Positions 8,857 through 17,633 of a stretch of 34,342 nt of DNA are shown here, one piece after another. The DNA is taken from assembly GCA_003281185.1 (NCBI GenBank), contig QCCS01000003.1, forward strand, positions 1 through 34,342, written 5' to 3'. How positions within the stretch are numbered: the stretch's first letter is position 1; each line of letters starts with the position of its first letter. This DNA comes from Prochlorococcus sp. AG-347-M15. GTDB taxonomy: Bacteria; Cyanobacteriota; Cyanobacteriia; PCC-6307; Cyanobiaceae. Under the pieces are notes generated by a model. It had not been told where the DNA came from and searched no databases. It worked only from the letters and a program-made list of their open reading frames with translations. A program made the translations under genes and the position numbers.

Positions 8857-10401
8857 TTAATCTGGTAATTGAAAACTATTTATATTTAATTTTGAACCTA
8901 TTTTATGAGCACAAGCAAAACCACTAAAAGCAACCGCATTTAAACCTTGACCAGGGAAACATGAATCCCCTACGCAATAAAGATTATTTATTTTTGTAGT
9001 ATTAAACGGCATAGGTAAAAGTCCCAGCAATTTTTGATTAGGAATTGGTCCATAAGTTCCATCATATCTGCCAAGAAATTTTCTATGAGTTTTAGGCGTA
9101 CCAATTTCTTTGTGATAAATATTTTGTTCTAGATTAGGTAAAAGATTTGAAATCTTTTCAATAAGAAATGAAAAATATTCTTCTTTCTTTTGAAGATAAT
9201 CTTTCCTTGAAAGGTTTTCCCATTCATCTATGGATGAAGGGGTAAATGCATGAATAATATGTTTGCCTTTAGGAGCCAAGGAAGGGTCGAGTAAGGTAGG
9301 AATAGAGACAAAAATCACTCCCTTTTCACTTTCTAATTCATCCCAATCTTCAACGATAATATGATGACAATTAAATGTATTGCTTATTAAATTCTTATCT
9401 ACACCAAGGTGAATTGATACAAAAGAAGGGGAAGGTTTGTAGGTTTCTGACCATTTATATTCACTTTTTGGTACATTTTTACTTGCAATTAATCCTTTCT
9501 TTTTATCTTTAAGTCCAAATGTATCCCATCTAGTTGAATTGGATACAATAATGTTCGATAAAATTTCTTCACCATTCGAAAGCTTAACGCCTATAGCCTT
9601 ATCATTCTCTAAAAGTATTTCCGTAACATTAGCTTTATAACGAATTTTGCTTCCTAATTTCTCGATACCAGAAACCAACTTCTCTGCTATCGTTCCAACC
9701 CCCCCCTTTGGATAATTTATACCTCCAATATGCCTGTCTGTGAAAACCATTCCCGCATTAATCATAGGAGTTTTGAGAGCTGGCATTACTGACCAACAAA
9801 AACATTCAATATCGATAAATTTCAAAAGCTCAGGATCTTTTATAAACTTTCTAGCAACATCTCCAGCATTTACAGGTAACCATCTAGCTAAACCTAGACA
9901 AGATAAGGGTGATTTGAAGAAAACTTTAAAAAGATAATTCGGGTCCTCTATTGATAGAAGAGGCATTGAATCTAAACATTTAAATACACTTGCACAAGTA
10001 TCGTAAAATTTCTTTATGCCATCTTTTTCTTTAGGAAAGCTAGCTGATAATTTTTTAATAAATTTATTATAATTTTTATCTACGGAAATACTAAAATTAT
10101 TTGGTAGATGATATTCAAGTTGAACAGGATCAGGAATAGTTTCGCATTTCTCATTAACATCTTTTAAAGCACGAGTTAATAAATTGGTATAACCTTTTTC
10201 TCCAAATCCAAAAATCATAGAAGCACCTACATCAAAGGTATAACCTTTTCTCTTAAATGAGCCTCCACTGCCTCCAGGAATAATATATTTCTCAAGAACT
10301 AAAACTTGAGCTCCTTTAGCTGCTAGTTGTGATGCCGTTACTAAGCCACCTATTCCTGATCCGATGATAATAGCATCGAAATTTTCCTTATTAGATTTCA
10401 T
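8857..10401 (-). CDS. crtH: Carotenoid cis-trans isomerase CrtH (CrtISO)
   Basis: A 514-residue FAD-dependent enzyme of the phytoene-desaturase superfamily. The dinucleotide-binding motif DAIIIGSGIGGLVTASQLA is at 9-27, followed by VLEKYIIPGGSGGSF and YTFDVGASMIFGFG, typical of CrtISO. The C-terminal FAD motif NNLYCVGDSCFPGQGLNAV is present. CrtH converts poly-cis lycopene to all-trans lycopene. Length and motifs are normal. trmFO lies upstream on the same strand with a 24-bp gap. Confidence 0.9.
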   Translation of the reverse strand: MKSNKENFDAIIIGSGIGGLVTASQLAAKGAQVLVLEKYIIPGGSGGSFKRKGYTFDVGASMIFGFGEKGYTNLLTRALKDVNEKCETIPDPVQLEYHLPNNFSISVDKNYNKFIKKLSASFPKEKDGIKKFYDTCASVFKCLDSMPLLSIEDPNYLFKVFFKSPLSCLGLARWLPVNAGDVARKFIKDPELLKFIDIECFCWSVMPALKTPMINAGMVFTDRHIGGINYPKGGVGTIAEKLVSGIEKLGSKIRYKANVTEILLENDKAIGVKLSNGEEILSNIIVSNSTRWDTFGLKDKKKGLIASKNVPKSEYKWSETYKPSPSFVSIHLGVDKNLISNTFNCHHIIVEDWDELESEKGVIFVSIPTLLDPSLAPKGKHIIHAFTPSSIDEWENLSRKDYLQKKEEYFSFLIEKISNLLPNLEQNIYHKEIGTPKTHRKFLGRYDGTYGPIPNQKLLGLLPMPFNTTKINNLYCVGDSCFPGQGLNAVAFSGFACAHKIGSKLNINSFQLPD

Positions 10402-10425
10402 TTTTGCGTCTTAAGATAATTTATT

Positions 10426-11838
10426 TTAGTTAATTTTGAGGAGTAATTGATCTTTTTCAAAACTAGAGTTTAAAAATTTTTTAAACCCTTTTAAAGCTTC
10501 AGTAGATCTTTGTTGATAAGCTTCATATCTTAATTTTTTATCTTTTATTTTTTTTGTTAGTTCTGGGATTAAACCAAATGAAGCAGGCATTGGCTGGAAT
10601 TTATTTTTTTTCTGATTAGATAATATTTGATTTCTATTACTGATAAAATTTATTAAAGAACCAATCATGGATTCATCAGGGAAAGTTACTGGTTTTTTAG
10701 TCTTAGCTAATAAGGATGCATTTATTCCGGCGAGCAACCCTCCTGCAGCGGCGGCGGCATAGCCTTCTGTTCCTGTTATCTGACCAGCTGCCAGAAGAGT
10801 TTCTCTTTTCATGAATTGCAGGGTTGGTAAAAGTAATTTTGGGGATTCTAAAAAAGTATTTCTATGCATTACTCCAAAACGAACAAATTCAACTTTTTCT
10901 AAGCCGGGAATCATCCTGAATATCTTTTTTTGTTCGGACCATTTTAGATTAGTTTGAAAACCTACCATATTAAGCAACTTCCCTTCAAGATCTTCCATCC
11001 TTAATTGAACAATTGCATGAGGTCGATTTTTTAATCTATTTTCCCTATCGAATAAGTCTCCCCACTTTGGATTCCACAACCCTATAGATTTCAGGGGTCC
11101 GTATCTCATTGTGTCAACTCCCCTTCTAGCAATTTCTTCGATTGGCAAACAAGCTTCGAAGAAATTAGCTGATTCTTTTTCAAAGTCCTTTAAATTAGCT
11201 TGTTCTCCTGCTATTAGTTCATCCCTAAAATGAATATATTCATTTTTATTCATCGGGCAATTAAAATATGCCGGATCACCTTTGTCGTATCTACTAGCTT
11301 TAAAGACAATTTCTTTATCAATAGTATCTCCATAAATTATTGGACTAGCGGCATCAAAAAAATGACAAGAACCGATACCTGTAAAAAGTTGAACTTTTTT
11401 GGCCAATTCATCTGACGTTAATGGACCAGTTGCTAGGATAGTTATATTTTCTTTACTTGGGAGATCCAGTTGCTCAAATCTTTTAATTTCTATTAAAGGA
11501 TGATTTGATAATTTTTCAGTCAAGGCATTACTAAATTTAGACCTATCTACTGCTAAAGCACCTCCAGCTGGAACAGAAAATTTATCTGCTGTTTGAACTA
11601 TTAATGAATTAAAAAATCTTAGTTCCTTTTGCAACAAGCCAGCAGCTCTATCTGAACTTAAAGCCCCAAAACTATTACTACAAACCAATTCTCCAAATTC
11701 GCCCGAGTGATGAGCTGGAGTTGATTTGAAAGGTCTCATTTCAACTAATTTGACTGGAACGCCAAAATTAGCTACCTGCCATGCAGCTTCAGAACCTGCT
11801 AGACCTGCTCCAATTACTATAACTTCTTTCTTTATCAA
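10426..11838 (-). CDS. trmFO: TrmFO, folate/FAD-dependent tRNA (uracil-54-C5)-methyltransferase
   Basis: A 470-residue protein starting with the FAD motif [16 protein letters not shown], followed by the family signature [24 protein letters not shown] (positions about 34-57) and [17 protein letters not shown] and [13 protein letters not shown]. TrmFO makes ribothymidine at position 54 of tRNA using methylene-tetrahydrofolate. Length is normal. It follows psbY by 6 bp on the same strand, so psbY may be translated from the same message. Confidence 0.95.
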   Translation of the reverse strand: MIKKEVIVIGAGLAGSEAAWQVANFGVPVKLVEMRPFKSTPAHHSGEFGELVCSNSFGALSSDRAAGLLQKELRFFNSLIVQTADKFSVPAGGALAVDRSKFSNALTEKLSNHPLIEIKRFEQLDLPSKENITILATGPLTSDELAKKVQLFTGIGSCHFFDAASPIIYGDTIDKEIVFKASRYDKGDPAYFNCPMNKNEYIHFRDELIAGEQANLKDFEKESANFFEACLPIEEIARRGVDTMRYGPLKSIGLWNPKWGDLFDRENRLKNRPHAIVQLRMEDLEGKLLNMVGFQTNLKWSEQKKIFRMIPGLEKVEFVRFGVMHRNTFLESPKLLLPTLQFMKRETLLAAGQITGTEGYAAAAAGGLLAGINASLLAKTKKPVTFPDESMIGSLINFISNRNQILSNQKKNKFQPMPASFGLIPELTKKIKDKKLRYEAYQQRSTEALKGFKKFLNSSFEKDQLLLKIN

Positions 11839-11844
11839 ATTAGA

Positions 11845-11961
11845 TTAATCCTTTCCCAAGAAATCTCTATTAAACTGTTCTCTTGCTGGTTTTTGTATAT
11901 TAAATATAACCCAAGCCAAAGCTGCGATAATAGGTGCGAAAACTACAATTGTTCTTAGCAT
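11845..11961 (-). CDS. psbY: Photosystem II protein PsbY
   Basis: A 38-residue single-span membrane protein, [20 protein letters not shown] at the start and a polar tail ending LGKD. The hydrophobic [12 protein letters not shown] core is the PsbY pattern. PsbY is a peripheral low-mass subunit of photosystem II near cytochrome b559. It lies 6 bp upstream of trmFO on the minus strand. Call rests on size, topology and motif. Confidence 0.8.
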
Positions 11962-12137
11962 TTTAGAAATCCTGATAAATATTAAATATCCTACCTTTTA
12001 ACTGTAAATATAGAGAGAATTTTTAATTTTTTATTTCATAAGTTAAGAATTGTTTTTCTATTGTTCAACTTTAAATAAAAAGTTGTTTTTTTTGCCTTAA
12101 AAAGGGATAATTTCATATGTACTCAATTTTACAAAAT

Positions 12138-12209
12138 GGGTCGCTAGCTCAGCGGTAGAGCATCCGGCTTTTAACCGGCTGGTCCTGAGTTCGAATCTCA
12201 GGCGACCCA
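12138..12209 (+). tRNA. trnK: tRNA-Lys (UUU)
   Basis: Seven-bp acceptor stem GGGTCGC/GCGACCC, D arm GCTCAGCGGTAGAGC, anticodon loop CTTTTAA with anticodon TTT, and TPsiC arm with GTTCGAATC. The discriminator is A and CCA is not encoded. No partial copy of this tRNA is seen in the window, so it does not look like an integration site here. Confidence 0.95.
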
Positions 12210-12498
12210 CATTCTAAAATTGAGTTTTATTTTTATAGTCTTCAAAATAAAAGTTTCTCAAAGATTCAATACCCAAAATTTGACATTTTTTTAGCAATAT
12301 CAAGAAATAAAATAATTATTCAAAAAAGATTAAATAACTTTGTGCAAAAAGTATTTTATGTATGCTAACCAAATAAGAAATAATTAAAACAAAACACTTA
12401 TGTACCATTTATGATACTCGCCAAAGTATTACAGTTAGTTTGATGGCTTTTTTTATAAAAAAAAATTAAAAAGCTTTACAAACCTTTATATATCCTGT

Positions 12499-12504
12499 TA
12501 CAAT
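12499..12504 (+). promoter_or_regulatory. Candidate -10 box of the hli gene
   Basis: TACAAT lies 27 bp before the hli start codon, and the leader after it is AT-rich without a clear Shine-Dalgarno. No convincing -35 is visible, which is common in Prochlorococcus promoters. Inference from position and sequence only. Confidence 0.35.
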
Positions 12505-12530
12505 AATTTACATAATTTTCTTTTTTTAAC

Positions 12531-12638
12531 ATGACTCCTGAAGCAGAACGTTTTAATGGTTGGGCAGCAATGCTTGGATTCGTTGCAGCAGTTGGCGCTT
12601 ACGTTACAACTGGTCAAATCATTCCTGGTTGGTTTTAG
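12531..12638 (+). CDS. hli: High-light-inducible protein (short Hli, 35 residues)
   Basis: A 35-residue single-helix protein starting MTPEAERFNGWAAMLGFVAA. It keeps the chlorophyll-binding E-x-F/x-N-G-x-x-A-M-L-G-F motif of the light-harvesting-like family. Hli proteins bind chlorophyll and carotenoid and protect photosystem assembly under high light. It stands alone between tRNA-Lys and a long non-coding stretch. It lies in the core region, unlike the island Hli at 30269. Confidence 0.9.
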   Translation: MTPEAERFNGWAAMLGFVAAVGAYVTTGQIIPGWF

Positions 12639-12951
12639 TTCTTAATTACAGAGAATCAGTTGGTTGTTTTAAAGTTTAATTTTTAAACCATTTTATCTAA
12701 AGATTAATTCTTTGATCTAATAATTTTAAATTTTGATTTAAATGCTGCCAAGTAAATTGCTTATGCAATCATCAATCAACATTTATTTTTAAAAAACATT
12801 TTGTTTTATCACTTAAATAACAATTGTTAAACTAACTATTAGTTATTTTTATACAATAATCATAAACTATACATTGTTTATTGATTAAGTGGTAAATACT
12901 TTTTAGATGTTAATTCTTTATATAAAGCTCGTTTTTACGAGTTTTTTTTTG
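12639..12951 (+). other. Non-coding stretch after hli, with dyad and terminator
   Basis: No ORF is credible here. An imperfect inverted repeat is visible: TATCACTTAAATAACAATTG around 12806-12827 against ACAATGT..TGGTAA around 12872-12896 read in reverse. It is followed by a hairpin CTCGT-tttt-ACGAG with a T9 run at about 12927-12950, a good Rho-independent terminator. This may be a long 3' UTR of hli or a separate small RNA; the sequence does not decide between them. Confidence 0.45.
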
Positions 12952-13024
12952 CAAATTTCCTTATTCCATTTTGATAGTTATCTAAATCATTTAAACAATT
13001 AGTATATAGTTATGGAATGAATTA

Positions 13025-13162
13025 TTAGACTATATCTTTTGGGTTTTTTTCTATTTTATCAAGACAAGTTGAACATAATAAATGCCCCTTCTTAATCCAA
13101 AATGTTTTGGTAGATCTCTCTATATCTCTCCTACAAATTAAGCACTTAAATATTGGAGACAT
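13025..13162 (-). CDS. Small zinc-ribbon-like protein, 45 residues
   Basis: A short ORF with two CxxC pairs: CLIC at residues 7-10 and CSTC at 30-33, separated by 19 residues with basic and aromatic positions. The layout is that of a treble-clef or zinc-ribbon protein. ATG start at 13162. No function can be assigned. The start is 118 bp left of the first porin terminator. The paired CxxC spacing is the main reason to believe the gene. Confidence 0.6.
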   Translation of the reverse strand: MSPIFKCLICRRDIERSTKTFWIKKGHLLCSTCLDKIEKNPKDIV

Positions 13163-13280
13163 TTTAGAATACTTTAAAGAATGCAATTTATCATAATCTA
13201 GAAATCATTTAAGAATGCAATTTCAAAATTTTCCCATTTAAGTAAATAGCGTATGATTAATATAAAAAAGAATAAATCAT

Positions 13281-13310
13281 AAAAAAGACCTGCTGTAATG
13301 CAGGTCTTTT
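13281..13310 (-). terminator. Porin 1 terminator
   Basis: AAAAGACCTGC-tgtaat-GCAGGTCTTTT is an 11-bp perfect hairpin flanked by A and T runs, so it could act in both directions. It lies 34 bp after the porin 1 stop and is inside the 1000-bp duplicated block. Confidence 0.85.
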
Positions 13311-14280
13311 AGTGTGTGTAAGATTTTCTAAATTAAGTAGTAATTTAGAAACTGAATGATGTTTTAACCATTAAACCGGTCTCATCTTCAGTACCAGCAA
13401 CGAATTCTTTAGTGTACGCAAGTGGTGTGATTGTCATTGAATCATTAACAGGGTACTCGTAGAAGACTTCATACATTGTTAGGTCATCATTACCTTCTGT
13501 TGTTGCTTCTTTAGTACCTACAGCTGCACCAAGTGATCCTGGACCGACTTCTGCGAATTGAACACCAACAAAGTAGCTTGTTCTTCCGTCTGTAAGGCCT
13601 GTTGCAGAACCAACATCACCATATTCATAACCAGCACTGAATGTAGGGAATCCTTCTGGAGTCCAATATCCATTGATACCATTGTATGTATCGTCTACAC
13701 CATTTGCATCTTCAATAACTGCAGTGTTAACAGAAACACCGAATGAATCAGCAATGTAAGCAACGTTAGCACCAAAAGCATCAGCACCTTCTTTAGTCAT
13801 AAGACCATCAGCGTTGTCACCTTCTCCTTCGTAACCACCAGCAACTGACCAACCGTTACCGAAATCGTAACTAACAGCTGCAAATGCATTACCTAAACCA
13901 GCGAAAGCTGAACTTGGTGTTCCACAAGCATCAAATGTATCTGAAGGAGTACCGTATGCACAAGCAGTTGTGAATAGAGCACTACCGTCATTACCGTCAC
14001 CAACGCTTACGGTTGCTCCAGCAAGTGGGAAAGTGTATGCAATACCATCAACTGTTAAAGATGTAGATCCATCGTTAAGATCAAATTCTGTGTAACCAGC
14101 TGCATCAGGAGAACCAGCGTCAAGAGATACGTCGAATGAATCTTCACCAGTGAAACTAGTGTTTAAATCGATTTGAAAACCATAACCAGCATTAACGCCA
14201 TCGTTTTCAGTAGAAGTACCACCATTAACGGCACCAATTGCAAAATCAGCTGAGAATGATGCTGTTGTTGTTTCTGAGAA
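13281..14280 (-). repeat. 1000-bp direct repeat, copy 1
   Basis: Identical base for base, on reading line by line, to 14601-15600 (offset 1320). It covers the porin terminator and the last three quarters of the porin gene. Identity stops abruptly at both sides (13280 T versus 14600 A; 14281 T versus 15601 A). The block contains no transposase or terminal inverted repeats. Confidence 0.95.
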
Positions 14281-14505
14281 TGAATCTGAACTAATTGAAG
14301 ACGAATCATCAACTAAACCTTCTCCTCCAGAAATAAGAAGTGATTTTTCAGACGAAAATGATTTAAATGAATTTGAATCTAATTCAATCTGATCATTTGA
14401 ATAGTCAGAGATGGCGTTGAGATTGACCTCAGTAGCATTGGCAGCCAACGGAGAAAGTAATCCTAAAGCGGCTGGAGCTACCAATAAACGTTGGAAAAGC
14501 TTCAT
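13345..14505 (-). CDS. Outer-membrane porin 1 (Som-type)
   Basis: A 386-residue precursor: signal peptide MKLFQRLLVAPAALGLLSP with cleavage near ANA/TEV, a unique 60-70 residue N-terminal section, then from SFSETTTASFSAD a beta-barrel with repeated Gly/aromatic strands ending in SFSF with C-terminal Phe, as in outer-membrane proteins. The family is the marine cyanobacterial porins that serve general nutrient uptake and phage contact. From near residue 75 onward it is identical to porin 2. It lacks the coiled-coil motif seen in porin 2. The leader has GUGUGAGGA over the Shine-Dalgarno. Confidence 0.85.
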   Translation of the reverse strand: MKLFQRLLVAPAALGLLSPLAANATEVNLNAISDYSNDQIELDSNSFKSFSSEKSLLISGGEGLVDDSSSISSDSFSETTTASFSADFAIGAVNGGTSTENDGVNAGYGFQIDLNTSFTGEDSFDVSLDAGSPDAAGYTEFDLNDGSTSLTVDGIAYTFPLAGATVSVGDGNDGSALFTTACAYGTPSDTFDACGTPSSAFAGLGNAFAAVSYDFGNGWSVAGGYEGEGDNADGLMTKEGADAFGANVAYIADSFGVSVNTAVIEDANGVDDTYNGINGYWTPEGFPTFSAGYEYGDVGSATGLTDGRTSYFVGVQFAEVGPGSLGAAVGTKEATTEGNDDLTMYEVFYEYPVNDSMTITPLAYTKEFVAGTEDETGLMVKTSFSF

Positions 14506-14511
14506 AAATTG

Positions 14512-14520
14512 TCCTCACAC
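14512..14520 (-). promoter_or_regulatory. Putative Yfr1 sRNA target overlapping porin 1 SD
   Basis: The mRNA reads GUGUGAGGA seven bases before AUG. It is complementary to the conserved loop ACUCCUCACAC of the cyanobacterial sRNA Yfr1, which is reported to repress two porin mRNAs in Prochlorococcus MED4. The same element supplies the Shine-Dalgarno GAGG. Yfr1 itself is not in the window. Confidence 0.6.
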
Positions 14521-14600
14521 AATTATAGTAATCTTAAAATAAAGTAAAAAATTGATATTATCAAGTTTCAGTAGACAAAAAGTTAGCTGTCTCAACAATA

Positions 14601-14630
14601 AAAAAAGACCTGCTGTAATGCAGGTCTTTT
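14601..14630 (-). terminator. Porin 2 terminator
   Basis: Same 11-bp hairpin with A/T flanks as at 13281-13310; it separates porin 2 from the porin 1 promoter region 95 bp away, so the two porins are probably transcribed separately. Confidence 0.85.
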
Positions 14631-15600
14631 AGTGTGTGTAAGATTTTCTAAATTAAGTAGTAATTTAGAAACTGAATGATGTTTTAACCATTAAACCGGT
14701 CTCATCTTCAGTACCAGCAACGAATTCTTTAGTGTACGCAAGTGGTGTGATTGTCATTGAATCATTAACAGGGTACTCGTAGAAGACTTCATACATTGTT
14801 AGGTCATCATTACCTTCTGTTGTTGCTTCTTTAGTACCTACAGCTGCACCAAGTGATCCTGGACCGACTTCTGCGAATTGAACACCAACAAAGTAGCTTG
14901 TTCTTCCGTCTGTAAGGCCTGTTGCAGAACCAACATCACCATATTCATAACCAGCACTGAATGTAGGGAATCCTTCTGGAGTCCAATATCCATTGATACC
15001 ATTGTATGTATCGTCTACACCATTTGCATCTTCAATAACTGCAGTGTTAACAGAAACACCGAATGAATCAGCAATGTAAGCAACGTTAGCACCAAAAGCA
15101 TCAGCACCTTCTTTAGTCATAAGACCATCAGCGTTGTCACCTTCTCCTTCGTAACCACCAGCAACTGACCAACCGTTACCGAAATCGTAACTAACAGCTG
15201 CAAATGCATTACCTAAACCAGCGAAAGCTGAACTTGGTGTTCCACAAGCATCAAATGTATCTGAAGGAGTACCGTATGCACAAGCAGTTGTGAATAGAGC
15301 ACTACCGTCATTACCGTCACCAACGCTTACGGTTGCTCCAGCAAGTGGGAAAGTGTATGCAATACCATCAACTGTTAAAGATGTAGATCCATCGTTAAGA
15401 TCAAATTCTGTGTAACCAGCTGCATCAGGAGAACCAGCGTCAAGAGATACGTCGAATGAATCTTCACCAGTGAAACTAGTGTTTAAATCGATTTGAAAAC
15501 CATAACCAGCATTAACGCCATCGTTTTCAGTAGAAGTACCACCATTAACGGCACCAATTGCAAAATCAGCTGAGAATGATGCTGTTGTTGTTTCTGAGAA
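14601..15600 (-). repeat. 1000-bp direct repeat, copy 2
   Basis: Copy of 13281-14280 with no difference found, including synonymous sites and the terminator. This points to recent gene conversion or duplication, since two old paralogues with unrelated N-termini would not keep identical third positions. Confidence 0.95.
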
Positions 15601-15777
15601 ACTACCAGCTTCAATATTGTTTAATCTTGCTTCTAAACCGTCTACACGGCTATTTGTTACAGCAAGTTCTTCTGCAGGAGCGAAATCACTAATAGTAACT
15701 TCATTTGCTGTAGCAGACATAGGTGCTAAAAGACCTAATGTTGCAGGAGCTACAAGCAAGCTTTTAAAAAGCTTCAT
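14665..15777 (-). CDS. Outer-membrane porin 2 (Som-type) with coiled-coil N-terminus
   Basis: A 370-residue precursor starting at the ATG at 15777, which has the SD GAGGA; an upstream in-frame ATG at 15840 would put 21 odd residues before the signal peptide and is rejected. Signal peptide MKLFKSLLVAPATLGLLAP is followed by TNSRVDGLEARLNNIEAG, a short coiled coil that in cyanobacterial porins follows the S-layer-homology-like region, then the barrel identical to porin 1. C-terminal Phe. It lies upstream of porin 1 on the same strand, each with its own leader and terminator. Confidence 0.87.
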   Translation of the reverse strand: MKLFKSLLVAPATLGLLAPMSATANEVTISDFAPAEELAVTNSRVDGLEARLNNIEAGSFSETTTASFSADFAIGAVNGGTSTENDGVNAGYGFQIDLNTSFTGEDSFDVSLDAGSPDAAGYTEFDLNDGSTSLTVDGIAYTFPLAGATVSVGDGNDGSALFTTACAYGTPSDTFDACGTPSSAFAGLGNAFAAVSYDFGNGWSVAGGYEGEGDNADGLMTKEGADAFGANVAYIADSFGVSVNTAVIEDANGVDDTYNGINGYWTPEGFPTFSAGYEYGDVGSATGLTDGRTSYFVGVQFAEVGPGSLGAAVGTKEATTEGNDDLTMYEVFYEYPVNDSMTITPLAYTKEFVAGTEDETGLMVKTSFSF

Positions 15778-15782
15778 AAATT

Positions 15783-15791
15783 TCCTCACAC
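15783..15791 (-). promoter_or_regulatory. Putative Yfr1 sRNA target overlapping porin 2 SD
   Basis: The leader again reads GUGUGAGGA, six bases before AUG. The element is shared with porin 1 although it lies outside the 1000-bp identical block and the flanking leader sequence differs, which suggests it is kept by selection. Confidence 0.6.
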
Positions 15792-15997
15792 GAAATTTAA
15801 AGGACACCTCAGGATAGTGTAATCTGGTATCCAAAATCAAGTATCAAGGAATACATTACTAAAAATTTTGTGCCACTTTATAAACCTGAACAGTTAAAGT
15901 TAGGGAATAAAAAATATTTAAATTTTGGTGATATTTAAAAGAAGTTATTGGAAGATTCTGTGAAAAGATTGAATAATTCAGATAAAGAACTTGAAAT

Positions 15998-16165
15998 TCA
16001 GTTTAACTTTCTAGCAATTTTGAAAGTTATTTCTTTTGTTTTATATTGCTTTTTTTTTCTATCTCCGGCCGTGTCAACATACCAACCTGAAGCCAATCTT
16101 GTGTCAATTTCTTCATAACTTTCATTATGGTTAAGTTTTTTCAAAGATTTTTTTTTGTAGTCCAT
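15998..16165 (-). CDS. Small basic hypothetical protein, 55 residues
   Basis: ATG at 16165; product begins MDYKKKSLKKLNHNESYEEI and continues DTRLASGWYVDTAGDRKKK, strongly basic and without a membrane segment. No family recognised. Upstream sequence CATAAAGAATTTATTTAC gives no clear SD. The gene is kept because the composition is protein-like and the frame is open in an otherwise stop-rich gap; confidence is moderate. Confidence 0.45.
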   Translation of the reverse strand: MDYKKKSLKKLNHNESYEEIDTRLASGWYVDTAGDRKKKQYKTKEITFKIARKLN

Positions 16166-16320
16166 TCTCAACTAACCATAAAGAATTTATTTACTCATAA
16201 AATATAGCACTAAAAAAATTTAATAAAAAATAAAAACATTTCTGGAAACAAAACTTTTGCTAATAAACTTTTAAAAATTTTTTCTTGAAATCTTTAGAAA
16301 AAAGAAAAATAAAGGTGTTT

Positions 16321-16376
16321 TCTCCTCAAGAAAAAAATTTATTAGTTATATTTTCAAAAAATTAATACCTGAGGAG
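16321..16376 (+). promoter_or_regulatory. Leader hairpin sequestering a Shine-Dalgarno
   Basis: CTCCTCA at about 16322-16328 is perfectly complementary to TGAGGAG at about 16370-16376, which contains the only SD-like sequence before the ATG at 16388. Pairing would hide the ribosome site, so the leader could be a temperature or sRNA-responsive switch. Seen in sequence; the role is inference. Confidence 0.4.
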
Positions 16377-16387
16377 CACAAGGTTAA

Positions 16388-16492
16388 ATGACTCAAATAA
16401 ATCTTATCGTCAATTCATTACCGAGAGATCTACTTGAATTTACTTTCTTTTTAATTGTTGGATTTACAGCCGGATCTATTGGCTGGATTTAA
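16388..16492 (+). CDS. Small membrane protein, 34 residues
   Basis: ATG at 16388 behind GAGGAG. The product starts MTQINLIVNSLPRDLLEFTF and ends with a hydrophobic helix FFLIVGFTAGSIGWI. A short amphipathic start plus one membrane span is the layout of small photosynthetic-complex subunits, but I do not recognise it as a known Psb, Psa, Pet or Ndh subunit. The strong leader structure supports it as a real gene. Confidence 0.6.
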   Translation: MTQINLIVNSLPRDLLEFTFFLIVGFTAGSIGWI

Positions 16493-16770
16493 ATTTAATA
16501 ACTTAACTGACTAATTTACAATTTAATCACGAAAAAAATTTCATTTTTTCATACTCTAAACCAAAATCATTTTAAATTTTAATCTTATTTTTAGATCATA
16601 TTCAATTAAAAATATTGAACATATTTAGAAATCTTGGATGAAATGATAGTCTAATATTTTTACGATTAAAGAAGACTAAACTTTTAAAATTTATAATTAA
16701 AAATTCAAAATATAATTATCATTTTACTCTCTATTTGATAACATTTAATAAGTTTTTTTAAAACTCAAAG

Positions 16771-17349
16771 GTGCCAAACAAACAGCCTACAAGTCAAAAT
16801 GCACCTTTAGAGAGGGTTCTTTCTTCTTTGAGATACAAAAGGACCATTAAATATATTAAAAACAAAAAAGTAGTTGATTTTGGGTGTGGAATAAAAAAGT
16901 GGAATGCAGAATTTATAGGTAAATTACCAAAATTGATACATGGAGTAGATAGATCCATTACATCCTCTGAAGGGAACAATAGTAATGTAAAAGTCTTTAG
17001 AGGTATAAAAGATTTACCTTTAAATGACTATGAAATAGTTTTAGCAATGGCAGTTTTTGAACACATTGATCCATTTATTATGATTGATATTTTGAGTGAA
17101 CTGGCAGAAAAAACATCAAAAAATGCAATTATTTTTGGCACTACCCCGACCCCTTTGGGAAAACCAGTACTAGAATTTTTATCCTATAACTTAAAGCTGA
17201 TAGATGAGAGTCAAATAAGAGATCATGAAATCTACTACGATGATTTCTGGTTTAATAAGATTCTCTCAAAAACAAATTGGATTTTGAGTCACTACAAAAC
17301 TTTTCAATTTGGTCTTAATTCAGAATTTATACTTTCGAAAAAATACTGA
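16771..17349 (+). CDS. SAM-dependent methyltransferase, class I
   Basis: A 192-residue protein with motif I KKVVDFGCG (residues 32-40), the acidic end of the second strand as HGVDRSI, and the post-motif AMAVFEHIDPF, all typical of Rossmann-fold methyltransferases. The C-terminal part (HEIYYDDFWFNKIL) resembles the substrate region of sugar or lipid-modifying members, but the substrate is unknown. The start is a GTG at 16771, preceded by AAAG only; no in-frame ATG is close. It is the last gene before tRNA-Pro. Confidence 0.72.
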   Translation: MPNKQPTSQNAPLERVLSSLRYKRTIKYIKNKKVVDFGCGIKKWNAEFIGKLPKLIHGVDRSITSSEGNNSNVKVFRGIKDLPLNDYEIVLAMAVFEHIDPFIMIDILSELAEKTSKNAIIFGTTPTPLGKPVLEFLSYNLKLIDESQIRDHEIYYDDFWFNKILSKTNWILSHYKTFQFGLNSEFILSKKY

Positions 17350-17633
17350 ATATCATTTTTTTGTTAACAATAAGGAGGTTTAAATAAATTTGCGCTAATA
17401 ATCCTAATCACTAGAATTTAGAAAAAGTATCTGAAGATCGAATAAATAAAGTGAAGTTTATCATTTTTCTAGCTATCTGATGAATATTTATTGAGTCCTA
17501 TTTGTTTTGTTTGTGAAATTTAGACTGAAATACTATAAATTCAAACAAATCGTGGCGAGCAAGTACAAAGCAAAATATTAATACAGCAATCGTTTTACTA
17601 AAAGGCTGGTGATATTTTATTATTACAAAACAA

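Noticed and set aside
13558..15066. Identical 62-codon plus-strand ORFs at 13558 and 14878
   Set aside because: They are antisense shadows of the duplicated porin barrel; their identity only reflects the 1000-bp repeat.
13281..15600. Insertion sequence or transposon behind the 1000-bp repeat
   Set aside because: No transposase, terminal inverted repeats or target duplications; edges fall within and just after the porin genes.
15778..15840. Upstream ATG extending porin 2 by 21 residues
   Set aside because: It would place charged residues ahead of a normal signal peptide and translate the leader with the SD and Yfr1 site.
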